Source: Diaphorobacter limosus (GTDB taxonomy: Bacteria > Pseudomonadota > Gammaproteobacteria > Burkholderiales > Burkholderiaceae_C). Taken from it: a DNA stretch of 64,000 nt. The stretch lies in the NCBI RefSeq assembly GCF_033100095.1, contig NZ_CP136921.1, positions 3,499,001 through 3,563,000 of the forward strand, read 5' to 3'. A program made the position numbers and the translations under genes. The first letter of the stretch is position 1; each line of letters begins with the position of its first letter. Shown here in pieces: positions 1 through 9,043 of this stretch. The notes under the pieces are model-generated. The model saw only the letters and a program-made list of their open reading frames with translations, was not told the DNA's origin and searched no databases.

Positions 1-456
1 GCCGGGCTGGAGTACGTCATCATCGGCACCGCTGCGGTGAAGAACCCGGGCTTTCTGAAGGACGCCTGCAGCGCCTTTGCCGGCCACATCATCGTCGGCC
101 TGGACGCCAAGGACGGCAAGGTGGCGACCGATGGCTGGAGCAAGCTGACCGGCCACGACGTCGTCGATATGGCGAAGAAGTTCGAGGACTGGGGCGTCGA
201 ATCCATCATCTACACCGACATCGGCCGCGACGGCATGCTCTCGGGCATCAACATCGAGGCCACGGTGCGGCTGGCGCAGGCGCTGTCCATCCCCGTCATC
301 GCCTCGGGCGGCCTGGCCGGCATCGCTGACATCGAGAAACTCTGCGAGGTCGAGATCGAGGGGGTGGAGGGTGTCATCTGCGGGCGCGCCATCTACTCGG
401 GCGATCTGGACTTTGCCTCCGCCCAGGCGCGCGCCGACGAATTGGCCGGGGCCTGA
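1..456 (+). CDS. hisA: HisA, phosphoribosylformimino-5-aminoimidazole carboxamide ribotide isomerase (5' end outside window)
   Basis: This is the C-terminal 151 codons of the histidine-pathway isomerase that converts ProFAR to PRFAR; the reading frame is open from base 1. It shows the second half of the (beta/alpha)8 barrel, with the phosphate-binding stretches [12 protein letters not shown] and IASGGLAG that match the HisA/HisF family. hisF follows on the same strand but is separated from it by galE, so the usual hisA-hisF junction is interrupted. The family is about 245 residues long, so about 95 residues lie upstream of the window. Identification is firm; only the start is missing. Confidence 0.95.
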   Translation, partial: AGLEYVIIGTAAVKNPGFLKDACSAFAGHIIVGLDAKDGKVATDGWSKLTGHDVVDMAKKFEDWGVESIIYTDIGRDGMLSGINIEATVRLAQALSIPVIASGGLAGIADIEKLCEVEIEGVEGVICGRAIYSGDLDFASAQARADELAGA

Positions 457-460
457 TGCG

Positions 461-625
461 TCAGCAGCTCGGCAGGGCGCGGCCCCTGTTGAGCGCATCC
501 ACCGTGTCCAGCATCACAGTCCAGTAACGGGGCAGCGCCGCCCACGGGTTCCCGGTGTTGCTTGCGTAGTCGTAGTGCAGGTCGGTGGCGCTTTCGGCCT
601 GCGAATTTGCGGTTTCCAGTAGAAA
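461..625 (-). pseudogene. possible 3' remnant of a minus-strand gene between hisA and galE
   Basis: About 51 codons read open on the minus strand and end at a stop at 461-463. The reading has a natural-looking composition (for example NTGNPWAALPRYW and MLDTVDALNRG). It is cut off upstream by an in-frame stop at 626-628 and has no ATG/GTG/TTG start. It therefore looks like the decayed tail of a gene, or a short gene with an unusual start, in the gap that separates hisA from galE. I do not recognise the family. The rest of the 281-base gap shows nothing clear apart from the galE ribosome site. Confidence 0.25.
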
Positions 626-725
626 TCAAAAAACTCTCAGTCTCTGAGTCAGCAGTCACCTTCGGCGTGGCAGTGACGGGAGTTGACAGCCGCGTCAGCG
701 ACAATATTCGCGAGTAGTGCAACCC

Positions 726-732
726 AAGGAGG
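726..732 (+). promoter_or_regulatory. ribosome binding site that fixes the galE start at TTG 738
   Basis: AAGGAGG lies five bases before the TTG at 738. An in-frame GTG at 717 would leave this site inside the coding sequence and add seven residues before the Rossmann motif, so the TTG is the better start. Confidence 0.7.
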
Positions 733-737
733 GTGTT

Positions 738-1754
738 TTGATCCTGGTGACCGGAGGCGCGGGCTATATCGGCTCGCACATGTGTGTGGCGCTGGCGCAG
801 GCGAACGAGTCCTGCCTGGTGCTGGACAACTTCAGTAACACCCGCCCGTCGGTGCTGGAGCGCATTGGGCGCATCACCGGGCAGGCGCCCGAGTGCGTGG
901 AGGGCGACATACGCGATGCAGCCTTGCTGAAGCAGTTGTTTGCGAACAACAAAATCTCTGCCGTCATCCATTTCGCCGCGCTCAAGGCGGTGGGCGAGTC
1001 GGTGCGCGAGCCGCTGCGCTACTACGAGAACAACGTCGCCGGTACCGTGACCCTGCTGCAGGCCATGCAGCGGGCCGGTGTGCGCCAGCTGGTGTTCTCG
1101 TCCTCGGCCACGGTGTATGGCGACCCCGCCAGCCTGCCCATTCGCGAGGACTTTCCGCTCTCGGCCACCAACCCCTATGGCTGGAGCAAGCTGATGATGG
1201 AGCAGATGCTGGCCGACCTGGACGCCAGCGAGCCAGGCCAGTGGCGCATTGCGCGCCTGCGCTACTTCAACCCCGTGGGCGCGCACGAGAGCGGTCTGAT
1301 CGGAGAAGACCCGCAGGGCGTGCCCAACAACCTCCTGCCCTATGTGGCGCAGGTGGCCAGCGGCCAGCGCGAGTTCCTGAACGTCTGGGGCAATGACTAC
1401 TCCACGCCCGACGGCACGGGCCAGCGCGACTACATCCATGTCTGCGACCTGGCCGAGGGCCATGTGGCGGCGCTGCGCTACCTGCGCCAGCACCCGGGCC
1501 TGCTGACGGTGAACCTGGGCACGGGCCGGCCGGTGTCGGTGCTGGAGATGGTGCGCGGCTTCGAGGCCGCCAGCGGTCGCCCGGTGCGCTACCAGATCGG
1601 GCCGCGCCGCGCCGGCGACGTGGCCGCCTGCTGGGCCGACCCCGGCCTGGCCGAGCGCCTGCTGGGCTGGCGCGCAACGCGTGACGTGCAGGCCATGTGC
1701 CAGGACGCCTGGCGTTGGCAGGACGGCGTGGCGCGTCAGCTGCAGGGCGCCTGA
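738..1754 (+). CDS. galE: GalE, UDP-glucose 4-epimerase
   Basis: This is an NAD-dependent epimerase of the short-chain dehydrogenase fold that interconverts UDP-glucose and UDP-galactose for polysaccharide synthesis in the cytoplasm. The N-terminal Rossmann motif GGAGYIGSH starts at residue 6. The catalytic Ser is in the FSSSATVYG stretch, and the Tyr147-x3-Lys151 pair is in NPYGWSK. With the TTG start at 738 the protein is 338 residues, the usual GalE length. It sits between hisA and hisF on the same strand, with a 281-base gap before it and 40 bases after it. That is an unusual place for galE and suggests an insertion into the his operon. A closely related UDP-sugar epimerase activity cannot be excluded. 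Confidence 0.9.
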   Translation: MILVTGGAGYIGSHMCVALAQANESCLVLDNFSNTRPSVLERIGRITGQAPECVEGDIRDAALLKQLFANNKISAVIHFAALKAVGESVREPLRYYENNVAGTVTLLQAMQRAGVRQLVFSSSATVYGDPASLPIREDFPLSATNPYGWSKLMMEQMLADLDASEPGQWRIARLRYFNPVGAHESGLIGEDPQGVPNNLLPYVAQVASGQREFLNVWGNDYSTPDGTGQRDYIHVCDLAEGHVAALRYLRQHPGLLTVNLGTGRPVSVLEMVRGFEAASGRPVRYQIGPRRAGDVAACWADPGLAERLLGWRATRDVQAMCQDAWRWQDGVARQLQGA

Positions 1755-1794
1755 GTCGTGCTATCTTGCCCGCCCCAGTCGTGAAACCATTGCC

Positions 1795-2574
1795 ATGCTT
1801 GCCAAACGCATCATTCCCTGCCTGGACGTGACCGGTGGTCGCGTCGTCAAGGGCGTCAACTTTGTCGAACTGCGCGACGCCGGCGACCCGGTGGAGATCG
1901 CCGCGCGCTACAACGAGCAGGGCGCTGACGAGCTCACCTTCCTCGACATCACCGCCACCAGCGACGGGCGCGACCTGATCCTGCCCATCATCGAGGCCGT
2001 GGCCAGCCAGGTCTTCATTCCGCTCACGGTGGGTGGCGGCGTGCGCACCGTGCAGGATGTGCGGCGCCTCTTGAACGCCGGGGCGGACAAGACCAGCTTC
2101 AACTCGGCCGCCATCGCCAACCCCGAGGTCATCAACCAGGCGAGCGACAAATACGGCGCGCAGTGCATCGTGGTGGCCATAGACGCCAAGCGCCGCCAGG
2201 GTCAGGACCTGGCCGAGCGCGGCGCGGGCTGGGACGTGTACAGCCACGGCGGGCGCCAGAACACCGGGCTGGACGCCGTGCGCTGGGCCGTGGACATGGC
2301 GCGCCGCGGCGCGGGCGAGATCCTCTTGACCAGCATGGACCGCGACGGCACTAAGAGCGGCTTTGACCTGCAGCTGACGCGCGCCGTGAGCGACGCCGTC
2401 GATGTGCCCGTGATCGCCTCGGGCGGCGTGGGCAACCTGGATCACCTGGCCGATGGCGTGAGCATCGGCGGGGCCGATGCCGTGCTGGCGGCGAGCATCT
2501 TTCACTACGGCGAGTTCACCGTGCGCCAGGCCAAGGAGCATATGCACGCGCGCGGCATTCCCGTGCGGCTTTAA
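1795..2574 (+). CDS. hisF: HisF, imidazole glycerol phosphate synthase cyclase subunit
   Basis: This is the cyclase half of IGP synthase. With HisH it converts PRFAR and ammonia to imidazole glycerol phosphate and AICAR. The ATG at 1795 gives [12 protein letters not shown], which places the catalytic Asp at residue 11; the second catalytic Asp is in VVAIDAK near residue 130. Barrel phosphate-binding motifs ASGGVGN and [10 protein letters not shown] are near the C-terminus. At 259 residues it has the family length. An upstream in-frame ATG at 1681 lies inside galE and is rejected. hisI follows after about 100 bases that hold an interspersed repeat. Confidence 0.97.
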   Translation: MLAKRIIPCLDVTGGRVVKGVNFVELRDAGDPVEIAARYNEQGADELTFLDITATSDGRDLILPIIEAVASQVFIPLTVGGGVRTVQDVRRLLNAGADKTSFNSAAIANPEVINQASDKYGAQCIVVAIDAKRRQGQDLAERGAGWDVYSHGGRQNTGLDAVRWAVDMARRGAGEILLTSMDRDGTKSGFDLQLTRAVSDAVDVPVIASGGVGNLDHLADGVSIGGADAVLAASIFHYGEFTVRQAKEHMHARGIPVRL

Positions 2575-2575
2575 A

Positions 2576-2645
2576 CTATTCCAATGAAATATGGCTGTAG
2601 CACTTATGTATCAAGCGCAAACAGCTATAAAAATAATAGTAATAC
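2576..2645 (-). repeat. short interspersed repeat, copy 1 (inverted orientation)
   Basis: On the minus strand this reads with the core TATAGCTGTTTGCGCTTG followed by ATAAGTGCTACAGCC. It matches the same intergenic element at about 6,934, 8,980, 19,589 and 20,932. It fills the hisF-hisI gap, where hisI has no strong ribosome site. Confidence 0.7.
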
Positions 2646-2676
2646 TGGTGCCGTGCCAAAGCACGACAATGGCGTC

Positions 2677-3066
2677 ATGAACTGGCTTGATCAAGTGAAA
2701 TGGGACGCGCAGGGTCTGGTGCCCGTGATTGCGCAGGAGGCCGCCACCGGGGACGTGTTGATGTTCGCCTGGATGAACCGCGAGGCCCTGGCCAGGACGG
2801 CCGAGCTGGGCCGCGCCGTGTACTACAGCCGCTCGCGCGGCCGGCTTTGGTTCAAGGGCGAAGAATCAGGCCATGTGCAGCAGGTGCACGAGATGCGCCT
2901 CGATTGCGACAACGACGTGGTGCTGCTCAAGGTCACGCAGCTGGGCCATGAGCCTGGCATCGCCTGCCACACCGGGCGGCACAGCTGCTTCTTCAGTGTC
3001 CTCAAGGACGGTGCCTGGCAGGCCGTCGATCCGGTCTTGAAAGACCCCGAGTCCATCTACAAGTAA
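2677..3066 (+). CDS. hisI: HisI, phosphoribosyl-AMP cyclohydrolase
   Basis: This enzyme opens the adenine ring of PR-AMP in histidine biosynthesis. The ATG at 2677 ([10 protein letters not shown]) gives 129 residues, the normal length for the stand-alone cyclohydrolase. A longer in-frame extension from 2584 would run through the interspersed repeat and is rejected. Metal-site signatures are present: [13 protein letters not shown] in the middle and [10 protein letters not shown] near the C-terminus. hisE follows after five bases as a separate gene, so the HisI and HisE activities are not fused here. Confidence 0.95.
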   Translation: MNWLDQVKWDAQGLVPVIAQEAATGDVLMFAWMNREALARTAELGRAVYYSRSRGRLWFKGEESGHVQQVHEMRLDCDNDVVLLKVTQLGHEPGIACHTGRHSCFFSVLKDGAWQAVDPVLKDPESIYK

Positions 3067-3071
3067 AGCCC

Positions 3072-3449
3072 ATGTCCAGCACTGACTCCCTCGCCCGCCT
3101 GGCCGCCGTGATCGAGAGCCGCAAGAGCGCCAATGGCGGCGACCCGCAGGCCAGCTATGTCGCGCGCCTGCTGCACAAAGGGCCCGATGCCTTCCTGAAG
3201 AAGATTGGCGAGGAGGCCACAGAGGTGGTCATGGCCGCCAAGGACGTGGATCACGGCGCCGCACCCGCGAAGCTGGTGTATGAGGTGGCCGACCTGTGGT
3301 TTCACTCCATGATTGCCCTGGCCCACTACGGCCTCGCCCCGGCCGACGTGATCGCCGAGCTCGAGCGCCGCGAGGGCACCAGCGGCATCGAGGAAAAGGC
3401 GCTGCGCAAGGTGGCGGGCCGCGCCCTGGAAGAAGGGGAGGCACCGTGA
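3072..3449 (+). CDS. hisE: HisE, phosphoribosyl-ATP pyrophosphatase
   Basis: This is an all-alpha MazG-like hydrolase that removes pyrophosphate from PR-ATP, the second step of histidine synthesis. The diagnostic stretch [16 protein letters not shown], with its metal-binding acidic residues, lies near residues 43-58. The protein has 125 residues. It starts five bases after hisI and overlaps the next gene by four bases (GTGA), so it is part of the same transcript. Confidence 0.96.
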   Translation: MSSTDSLARLAAVIESRKSANGGDPQASYVARLLHKGPDAFLKKIGEEATEVVMAAKDVDHGAAPAKLVYEVADLWFHSMIALAHYGLAPADVIAELERREGTSGIEEKALRKVAGRALEEGEAP

Positions 3450-3832
3450 GCAACGACATCATCGACATGGAGCCCGACGAGCGGGCGGAGAGCCTCAAGA
3501 CCATAGGCTGGGTGAGCTACATCCTGCACCTGATCGTGGCCGTGGGCGCCGTCATGCCCGGCGCCCAGCCCGGCGTGGCGCTGCTCATCATCGCGCTGGT
3601 CATCGACCTGGTGAAAAAGGGCGATGCCGAGGGGACCTGGCAGGCCAGTCATTTCTCCTGGCGCATCAGCACCGTGCTCTGGGCCGGCGTGCTGTATGTG
3701 GTGACGGCGCCGCTGTGGCTGTTCTTCGTGTTCCCGGGCTGGGTGGCCTGGGGGTTGATCTCGATATGGTTCCTGTACCGCATCGTGCGCGGCATGGTGG
3801 CCATGAACAAGGGCCAGGCCATCGATGTCTGA
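3446..3832 (+). CDS. small integral membrane protein (DUF4870-like)
   Basis: This 128-residue protein has three hydrophobic segments, roughly residues 18-50, 75-95 and 97-115, and charged ends. The GTG start at 3446 overlaps the hisE stop by four bases and follows a strong AGAAGGGGAGG. A longer frame from 3296 lies inside hisE and is rejected. The pattern of a short charged N-terminus, then helices rich in Val/Ile/Trp, resembles the DUF4870 (YidH-like) small membrane proteins often found next to hisE in Burkholderiales. The function is unknown. It overlaps the patatin gene by eight bases. Confidence 0.75.
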   Translation: MSNDIIDMEPDERAESLKTIGWVSYILHLIVAVGAVMPGAQPGVALLIIALVIDLVKKGDAEGTWQASHFSWRISTVLWAGVLYVVTAPLWLFFVFPGWVAWGLISIWFLYRIVRGMVAMNKGQAIDV

Positions 3833-4853
3833 AGTCGCAGCCACGCCACCGCTGAATCTGGCGCTGCAGGGCGGCGGCTCGCATGGGGCGCTGACCTGGG
3901 GCGTGCTGGACGCGCTGCTTGAAGACGGCGGTTTTACCTTCGAGGGCATCAGCGGTACCAGCGCCGGCGCCATGAATGCCGTGGCCCTGGCCCATGGCTT
4001 TGCCCAGGCAGCGTTGCAGCACAAGGATGCCCATGAGGCGCACCAGGCCGGCTGCGCCCTCGCGCGCCAGACGCTCGCGCAGCTGTGGGAAGGCGTGGGC
4101 ACCATGGGCAGCCTGCTGTGGGGCGTGCCGCTGCAGGGCAACCCGTTCCTGGGCATGCTGAGCCAGTGGCTCTCGCCCTACCAGACCAATCCGCTGGGCA
4201 TCAACCCGCTGCGCGGCCTGCTCGAGCGCGTGGTGGACTTCGACGCCCTGTGCCATGCGCGCCATGCGCTGGTGCCCAAGGTGTTCGTCTGCGCCACCAA
4301 TGTGCGCACGGGACGCGGCGAGATCTTCTCGGGCGCGCGCCTGTCGGCCGACGCCGTCATGGCCTCGGCCTGCCTGCCGCTTTTGTTCAAGGCGGTGCAG
4401 ATCGATGGCGAGCATTACTGGGATGGCGGCTTCTCCGGCAACCCGGCGCTGTACCCGCTGATCTACCAGACGCAATGCGCCGACGTGCTGCTGGTGCAGA
4501 TCAACCCGATAGAACACCCTGACCTGCCCGATACCGCGCCGGAGATCATGGAGCGCATGAACGAGGTCACCTTCAACGCCAGCCTGCTGGGCGAGTTGCG
4601 CGCCATCGACTTCGTGCGCCGCCTGCTGGCCGAGGGGCGGCTCGATCCCCAGCACTACAAGAGCATGCGCATGCACCGCATCGATGGCGGCCGCGTGCTG
4701 GCGCCGTTTGGCGACGCCAGCAAGTCACGCGCCGACATGGCCTTTGTGCGCCAGCTGTTCGAGCTGGGGCGCACCCAGGGCAAGCAATGGCTGCGACGCC
4801 ACCGCCGCGACGTGGGCGTGCAGCACACATTGCATTTGACCGACAATCACTGA
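3825..4853 (+). CDS. patatin-like phospholipase family protein
   Basis: This is a predicted cytoplasmic or membrane-associated lipid acyl hydrolase. It carries the glycine-rich oxyanion motif QGGGSHGALTWG near residues 16-27, the nucleophile elbow GTSAG near residue 46, and the catalytic Asp in DGGFSGNP near residue 200. Ser and Asp form the patatin dyad. At 342 residues it matches bacterial RssA/patatin-type enzymes. The ATG overlaps the preceding membrane-protein gene by eight bases. The substrate cannot be read from sequence. Confidence 0.88.
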   Translation: MSEVAATPPLNLALQGGGSHGALTWGVLDALLEDGGFTFEGISGTSAGAMNAVALAHGFAQAALQHKDAHEAHQAGCALARQTLAQLWEGVGTMGSLLWGVPLQGNPFLGMLSQWLSPYQTNPLGINPLRGLLERVVDFDALCHARHALVPKVFVCATNVRTGRGEIFSGARLSADAVMASACLPLLFKAVQIDGEHYWDGGFSGNPALYPLIYQTQCADVLLVQINPIEHPDLPDTAPEIMERMNEVTFNASLLGELRAIDFVRRLLAEGRLDPQHYKSMRMHRIDGGRVLAPFGDASKSRADMAFVRQLFELGRTQGKQWLRRHRRDVGVQHTLHLTDNH

Positions 4854-4885
4854 CTGTTTTCGCTGCTTTGCTTCATAGCCGCTCC

Positions 4886-5242
4886 ATGCACGACCCCAAC
4901 TGCCTTTTCTGCAAGATCATTGCCGGCCAGATCCCGTCGAAGAAGGTCTACGAGGACGAACAGGTCTTCGCCTTTCATGACATACACCCCTGGGCGCCGG
5001 TGCATTTTCTCATCGTGCCCAAGCTGCACCTGCCTTCCATGGCGTCCGCCACGCCCGAGCATGCCGGCCTGCTCGGCCACATGATGCTGCTGGCCCCCAG
5101 ACTGGCCATCGAGCAGGGCTGCAACCCCTATCCGGACGGGGGCTACCGCATCGTGGTGAACACCGGCACCGAGGGCGGCCAGGAGGTGCACCACCTGCAC
5201 ATGCATGTGATCGGTGGCCCGCGCCCCTGGTTGCGCGGTTGA
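4886..5242 (+). CDS. HIT-family nucleotide hydrolase (HinT-like)
   Basis: This 118-residue histidine-triad protein probably hydrolyses nucleoside phosphoramidates. It starts MHDPNCLFCKIIAG, with CxxC, and carries the HIT motif HHLHMHVIGG near residues 99-108. The ATG at 4886 is chosen because the family begins a few residues before the first Cys; a longer frame from 4787 runs inside the patatin gene. It lies between the patatin gene and tatABC on the same strand, an arrangement common in Burkholderiales after hisE. Confidence 0.93.
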   Translation: MHDPNCLFCKIIAGQIPSKKVYEDEQVFAFHDIHPWAPVHFLIVPKLHLPSMASATPEHAGLLGHMMLLAPRLAIEQGCNPYPDGGYRIVVNTGTEGGQEVHHLHMHVIGGPRPWLRG

Positions 5243-5326
5243 CCTGCAGCACAGGGCAGCCGCAAGGGTTAAGCCGGTTGCGACTGGGGCGGGTCTAAAA
5301 TGTGAGGCATTCGTTAGGAGATTTCC

Positions 5327-5572
5327 ATGGGTTCGTTTTCCATTTGGCACTGGCTCATCGTGCTGCTGATCGTGGTCATGGTGTTCGGCACCAAGAAGCT
5401 CAAGAACATTGGCTCCGACCTGGGCGGCGCCGTGAAGGGCTTCAAGGACGGCATGAAGGAGGGCGCCAGCAGTGATGAGCAGGCGGGTGCCAACGCGCCT
5501 GCCGGCCAGGTCACCAACACCACGGCCGCCGACAAGACCACCATCGACGTGCAAGCCAAGCAAAAGAGCTGA
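5327..5572 (+). CDS. tatA: TatA, twin-arginine translocase pore subunit
   Basis: This is an 81-residue Tat export subunit with one N-terminal membrane helix (residues 6-20, [15 protein letters not shown]), the FGTKKL hinge and an amphipathic helix followed by a disordered tail. TAGGAG lies eight bases before the ATG. TAAAAT at 5296-5301 may be a -10 element, but no convincing -35 was seen. It is the first gene of tatABC. Confidence 0.96.
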   Translation: MGSFSIWHWLIVLLIVVMVFGTKKLKNIGSDLGGAVKGFKDGMKEGASSDEQAGANAPAGQVTNTTAADKTTIDVQAKQKS

Positions 5573-5594
5573 GCGCGCCGGCTGAGCGTTTTTC

Positions 5595-6074
5595 ATGATC
5601 GACATTGGCCTGTCCAAGATGGCGCTGATAGGCGCCGTGGCTCTCATCGTCATCGGCCCGGAGAAGCTGCCGCGCGTGGCGCGCACCGTCGGCACCCTGC
5701 TGGGTAAGGCGCAGCGCTATGTGTCCGACGTCAAGGCCGAGGTCAACCGTTCCATGGAGCTCGACGAGCTGCGCAAGATGAAGGATACGGTGGAGGGTGC
5801 CGCGCGCGACGTGGAGCAATCCATACAGACCAGCGCCAGCGACTTCCAGAAGGACATGGAAAGCAGTCTGGGCGAAGACTTCACCCCGCTGGGCGAGCCA
5901 TCCGGCGCGCAAGAGCTGTCCTCCGTGGTTCCTGCCTACAAGCACCCGGGCAAGAACTGGCGCCTCAAGCGCGGCGCCATGCCCCAGTGGTACAAGGCGC
6001 GTGCCGGTGTGCGCACCAAGGCCCAGTCCGGTGCGGCGCGCGTGGCGCGCTTTCGGCCCCAAAAATTCCATTGA
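5595..6074 (+). CDS. tatB: TatB, twin-arginine translocase subunit
   Basis: This 159-residue protein works with TatC in the Tat signal-peptide receptor. It has an N-terminal membrane helix ([21 protein letters not shown]) with the conserved Glu and IGPEKLPR hinge, then a long charged amphipathic region. It lies 22 bases after tatA. The ATG is the only sensible start for a membrane-inserted N-terminus. Confidence 0.95.
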   Translation: MIDIGLSKMALIGAVALIVIGPEKLPRVARTVGTLLGKAQRYVSDVKAEVNRSMELDELRKMKDTVEGAARDVEQSIQTSASDFQKDMESSLGEDFTPLGEPSGAQELSSVVPAYKHPGKNWRLKRGAMPQWYKARAGVRTKAQSGAARVARFRPQKFH

Positions 6075-6143
6075 CCCCCTTTGAATGGCTGCACCGCCCG
6101 TCGTGCAGCCTGGGCCGGCGCCAAGCCGGCCACCTGCCCCGCC

Positions 6144-6932
6144 ATGCCTGAAACACCGAACCCTGAAGACGAACTCGCCGGTACCGAGCAGCCCTTCGTG
6201 CAGCACCTGATGGAGCTGCGCGACCGCCTGGTCAAGGCCATGATCGCCATCGGGGTTGTCGCCGCCGCGCTGTTCTTCTACCCCGGCCCGGGCCAGCTCT
6301 ACGACCTGCTGGCCGCGCCGCTGGTGGCGCACCTGCCCCAGGGCGCCACCATGATCGCCACCTCGGTGATCTCGCCCTTCATGGTGCCCTTGAAGATTCT
6401 GCTGATGTCGGCCTTTCTGATCGCTCTGCCCTTTGTGCTATGGCAGGTCTGGGCCTTTGTTGCGCCGGGTCTGTATGCGCATGAGAAGCGCCTGGTGCTG
6501 CCGCTGGTCGTCTCCAGCACCGTGCTGTTCTTCATCGGCGTGGCGTTTTGCTACTTTTTCGTCTTTGGCCAGGTGTTCAGCTTCATCCAGGGCTTTGCGC
6601 CCAAGAGCATCACCGCCGCGCCAGACATCGAAGCCTACCTGGGCTTTGTCATGACCATGTTCCTGGCCTTCGGCCTGGCGTTCGAGGTACCCATTGCCGT
6701 GGTCGTGCTGGCGCGCATGGGCGTGGTCAGCGTGGAAAAGCTCAAGAGCTTTCGCGGCTACTTCATCGTCGTCGCCTTCGTGATCGCCGCCATCGTCACG
6801 CCGCCCGACGTAGTGTCGCAGCTGGCGCTGGCGATTCCCATGTGCCTGCTGTACGAGGTGGGCATCTGGGCGGCGCAGGTTTTCATCCGCCACACGCAGG
6901 CGCCCGAGGAATCGCAGGAGTCCACCTCCTGA
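6144..6932 (+). CDS. tatC: TatC, Sec-independent protein translocase subunit
   Basis: This is the multi-spanning Tat receptor that binds twin-arginine signal peptides. It has six hydrophobic segments and the family motifs HLMELRDRLVKA near residues 20-31 and FGLAFEVPIAVV in the C-terminal half. The ATG at 6144 (MPETPNPEDEL) gives 262 residues. An in-frame ATG at 6081 adds 21 residues without conservation and is rejected. The petA product, a Rieske protein with a membrane anchor, is a possible Tat client in this organism (inference). Confidence 0.95.
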   Translation: MPETPNPEDELAGTEQPFVQHLMELRDRLVKAMIAIGVVAAALFFYPGPGQLYDLLAAPLVAHLPQGATMIATSVISPFMVPLKILLMSAFLIALPFVLWQVWAFVAPGLYAHEKRLVLPLVVSSTVLFFIGVAFCYFFVFGQVFSFIQGFAPKSITAAPDIEAYLGFVMTMFLAFGLAFEVPIAVVVLARMGVVSVEKLKSFRGYFIVVAFVIAAIVTPPDVVSQLALAIPMCLLYEVGIWAAQVFIRHTQAPEESQESTS

Positions 6933-6933
6933 T

Positions 6934-6996
6934 ATTGATGAAAATAGCTGTTTGCGCCCGCACATCAAGCGCATGTTGCTATTAATTTAATAGTAA
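6934..6996 (+). repeat. short interspersed repeat, copy 2
   Basis: Core AATAGCTGTTTGCGC followed by TCAAGCGCATGTTGCTATT lies between the convergent ends of tatC and the DegS-like gene. It belongs to the same family as the copies at 2,576, 8,981, 19,589 and 20,932. This copy has the least conserved right half. Confidence 0.6.
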
Positions 6997-6999
6997 ATT

Positions 7000-8139
7000 T
7001 CAGCGGCGCTGCTGCATGCGCGGGCGTGTGCCCGGCACCACCGACAGCTCCAGCTGCCTGTCGCCACGCTGCAGCTCGAAGCTGGCGGCCTTGCCCGGCT
7101 GCAGGCCGGCCACGGCGGTGAGCAGTTGCGAGACATTGTCGGTGGGCTTGCCGGCCACGCTCAGGATCACGTCGCCGGGGCGTATGCCGCCTTGCGCCGC
7201 GGGCGCGCCCTGCAACACGCCGGTGATGATCACGCCCCGCGTGGCCTGCACGCCAAAGGTCTGGGCCAGCTCCGGTGACAGCTCGCCCGGCTCCACGCCT
7301 ATCCAGCCGCGCGTCACCTGACCGTCACGCACGATGCCGTCGAGCACCAGCTTGGCCGTGGACACGGGGATGGCAAAGCCAATGCCCATGCTGCCGCCCG
7401 AGCGCGAGTAGATGGCGGTGTTGATGCCCATCAGGTTGCCATTCACATCCACCAGCGCGCCGCCGGAGTTGCCAGGGTTGATGGCCGCATCGGTCTGGAT
7501 GAAGTTCTCGAAGGTGTTGATGCCCAGCTGGTTGCGCCCCAGCGCCGAGACGATGCCGCTGGTGACCGTCTGGCCCACGCCAAAGGGGTTGCCAATGGCC
7601 AGCACCTGGTCGCCCACGTCGAGCCTGTCCGAGTCGCCGAGCACGATCACCGGCAGCTTGTCCAGCTGCACCTTGAGCACGGCCAGGTCGGTGTCGGGGT
7701 CGGTGCCAATCACCGTGGCACTGGCGCGGCGGCTGTCGGTGAGCGTGACCTCGATCTCGTCGGCGCCCTCAACCACATGGTTGTTGGTCAGGATGTAGCC
7801 CTCGGGGCTGATGATCACGCCACTGCCCAGGCCGGTCTGCGCCTGCGCGCCCTGGTCGCCAAAGAAGAACTGGAACCAGGGGTCGTTGCTGCGCGGGTGG
7901 CGCACCTCCTTGCTGGTATTGATGCTGACCACGGCCGGCGCCGCCTTGCGCGCCGCGGCACTGAAGCTGCCGGCCGCGGGCTGGGCGCCCGTACTGGGCG
8001 GCGCCTCGATGAGGGAAATGCCGGCACCGCTGGTGGTCGCACCGCGTTGCAGCCAGCCGGGCTGCAGCGTGGCGACGACGAAATAGGCGGCGGCGAGCAC
8101 CGTCACGGCTTGGGAAAACAGCAACCAATAGCGTTTCAT
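7000..8139 (-). CDS. membrane-anchored trypsin-like serine protease with one PDZ domain (DegS/AlgW type)
   Basis: This is a periplasmic HtrA-family protease. A single hydrophobic segment at residues 5-22 anchors it. The catalytic triad is His121 (TNNHVVEG), Asp151 (TDLAVLKV) and Ser225 (GNSGGALVD), and one PDZ domain occupies the last ~100 residues. One PDZ domain and 379 residues fit DegS/AlgW/HhoB rather than the two-PDZ DegP. The start at 8139 puts the membrane segment right at the N-terminus; an upstream frame to 8292 adds unlikely sequence. It may sense envelope stress, but no sigma-E regulator gene is nearby. It is transcribed divergently from the Nif3-like gene. Confidence 0.9.
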   Translation of the reverse strand: MKRYWLLFSQAVTVLAAAYFVVATLQPGWLQRGATTSGAGISLIEAPPSTGAQPAAGSFSAAARKAAPAVVSINTSKEVRHPRSNDPWFQFFFGDQGAQAQTGLGSGVIISPEGYILTNNHVVEGADEIEVTLTDSRRASATVIGTDPDTDLAVLKVQLDKLPVIVLGDSDRLDVGDQVLAIGNPFGVGQTVTSGIVSALGRNQLGINTFENFIQTDAAINPGNSGGALVDVNGNLMGINTAIYSRSGGSMGIGFAIPVSTAKLVLDGIVRDGQVTRGWIGVEPGELSPELAQTFGVQATRGVIITGVLQGAPAAQGGIRPGDVILSVAGKPTDNVSQLLTAVAGLQPGKAASFELQRGDRQLELSVVPGTRPRMQQRR

Positions 8140-8227
8140 GATGCGGGGGAGGGCGGCCCTGGTGGGCAAAAGGCAATTATCGCGTGTTTGCCGCAGGCAC
8201 TGGCGGTGCTTGGGCACAATCGGCGGC

Positions 8228-8980
8228 ATGAGCATCCAGCGATCTGAATTACTGGCGCATTTCGACGCGCTGCTGCAGCCCGAGCGCTTCAAGGACTATG
8301 GCCCCAACGGCCTGCAGGTGGAGGGTGCGCAGACGATACGGCGCATCATCAGCGGCGTCACCGCCAGCCGCGCGCTGATCGATGCGGCCATAGCGGCGCG
8401 CGCCGACGCCATCTTCGTGCACCACGGCCTGTTCTGGCGTGGCATGGACGGGCGCGTCACGGGCTGGATGAAGCAGCGCCTGCAGCGCCTGCTGGCGCAT
8501 GACATCAACCTGTTTGCCTACCACCTGCCGCTGGACGCCCACCCTGAGCTGGGCAACAACGCGCAGCTGGGCCGGGTGCTGGGCTGGCAGGCCGATCAAC
8601 GCTTTGGCGAGCAGGATCTGGGTTTTGCCGCGCCGGCCGCATTCGCCAGCGCCGCTGAACTGGCAGCCCATGTGCAGGCGACCCTGGGCCGCTCCGTGAC
8701 ACTGGTGGCGCCCGAGGGCGCGCACCCCATGCGCCGCGTGGCCTGGTGTACGGGCGGGGCGCAGGGTTTTTTCGAATCGGCCATTGCCGCCGGGGCGGAT
8801 GCCTTCATCACCGGCGAGATCTCCGAGCCCCAGACGCACCTGGCGCGCGAGACCGGCGTAGCCTTCATCGCCGCCGGCCACCACGCCACGGAGCGTTATG
8901 GCGCACCGGCCGTCGCGGCGCATGTGGCGCAGCAGCTGGGCCTGGAGCATCGGTTCATCGACATTGATAATCCAGCCTGA
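8228..8980 (+). CDS. Nif3-like dinuclear metal centre protein (YbgI family)
   Basis: This 250-residue member of the Nif3/YbgI family is a toroid-forming protein with a dinuclear metal site. Visible ligands are VHHGLFW near residue 62, the acidic/His stretch around HLPLDAHPELGN near residue 98, and AAGHHATERYG near the C-terminus. The ATG at 8228 (MSIQRSELLAHF) is preferred over an upstream ATG at 8138 that would run antisense through the protease gene start. The molecular function of the family is not settled; a GTP cyclohydrolase-like role has been suggested. Confidence 0.9.
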   Translation: MSIQRSELLAHFDALLQPERFKDYGPNGLQVEGAQTIRRIISGVTASRALIDAAIAARADAIFVHHGLFWRGMDGRVTGWMKQRLQRLLAHDINLFAYHLPLDAHPELGNNAQLGRVLGWQADQRFGEQDLGFAAPAAFASAAELAAHVQATLGRSVTLVAPEGAHPMRRVAWCTGGAQGFFESAIAAGADAFITGEISEPQTHLARETGVAFIAAGHHATERYGAPAVAAHVAQQLGLEHRFIDIDNPA

Positions 8981-9040
8981 TTATTTTGATAGCGTCTCAC
9001 GCTTTATGGGTGAGCGCTAGAGCCTGATTTGGTATATTTT
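8981..9040 (+). repeat. short interspersed repeat, copy 3
   Basis: TTATTTTGATAGCG and the right half GAGCGCTAGAGCCTGA match copy 4 at 19,589. It lies between the Nif3-like gene and pdxA, so the pdxA leader contains the element. Confidence 0.65.
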
Positions 9041-9043
9041 TTG

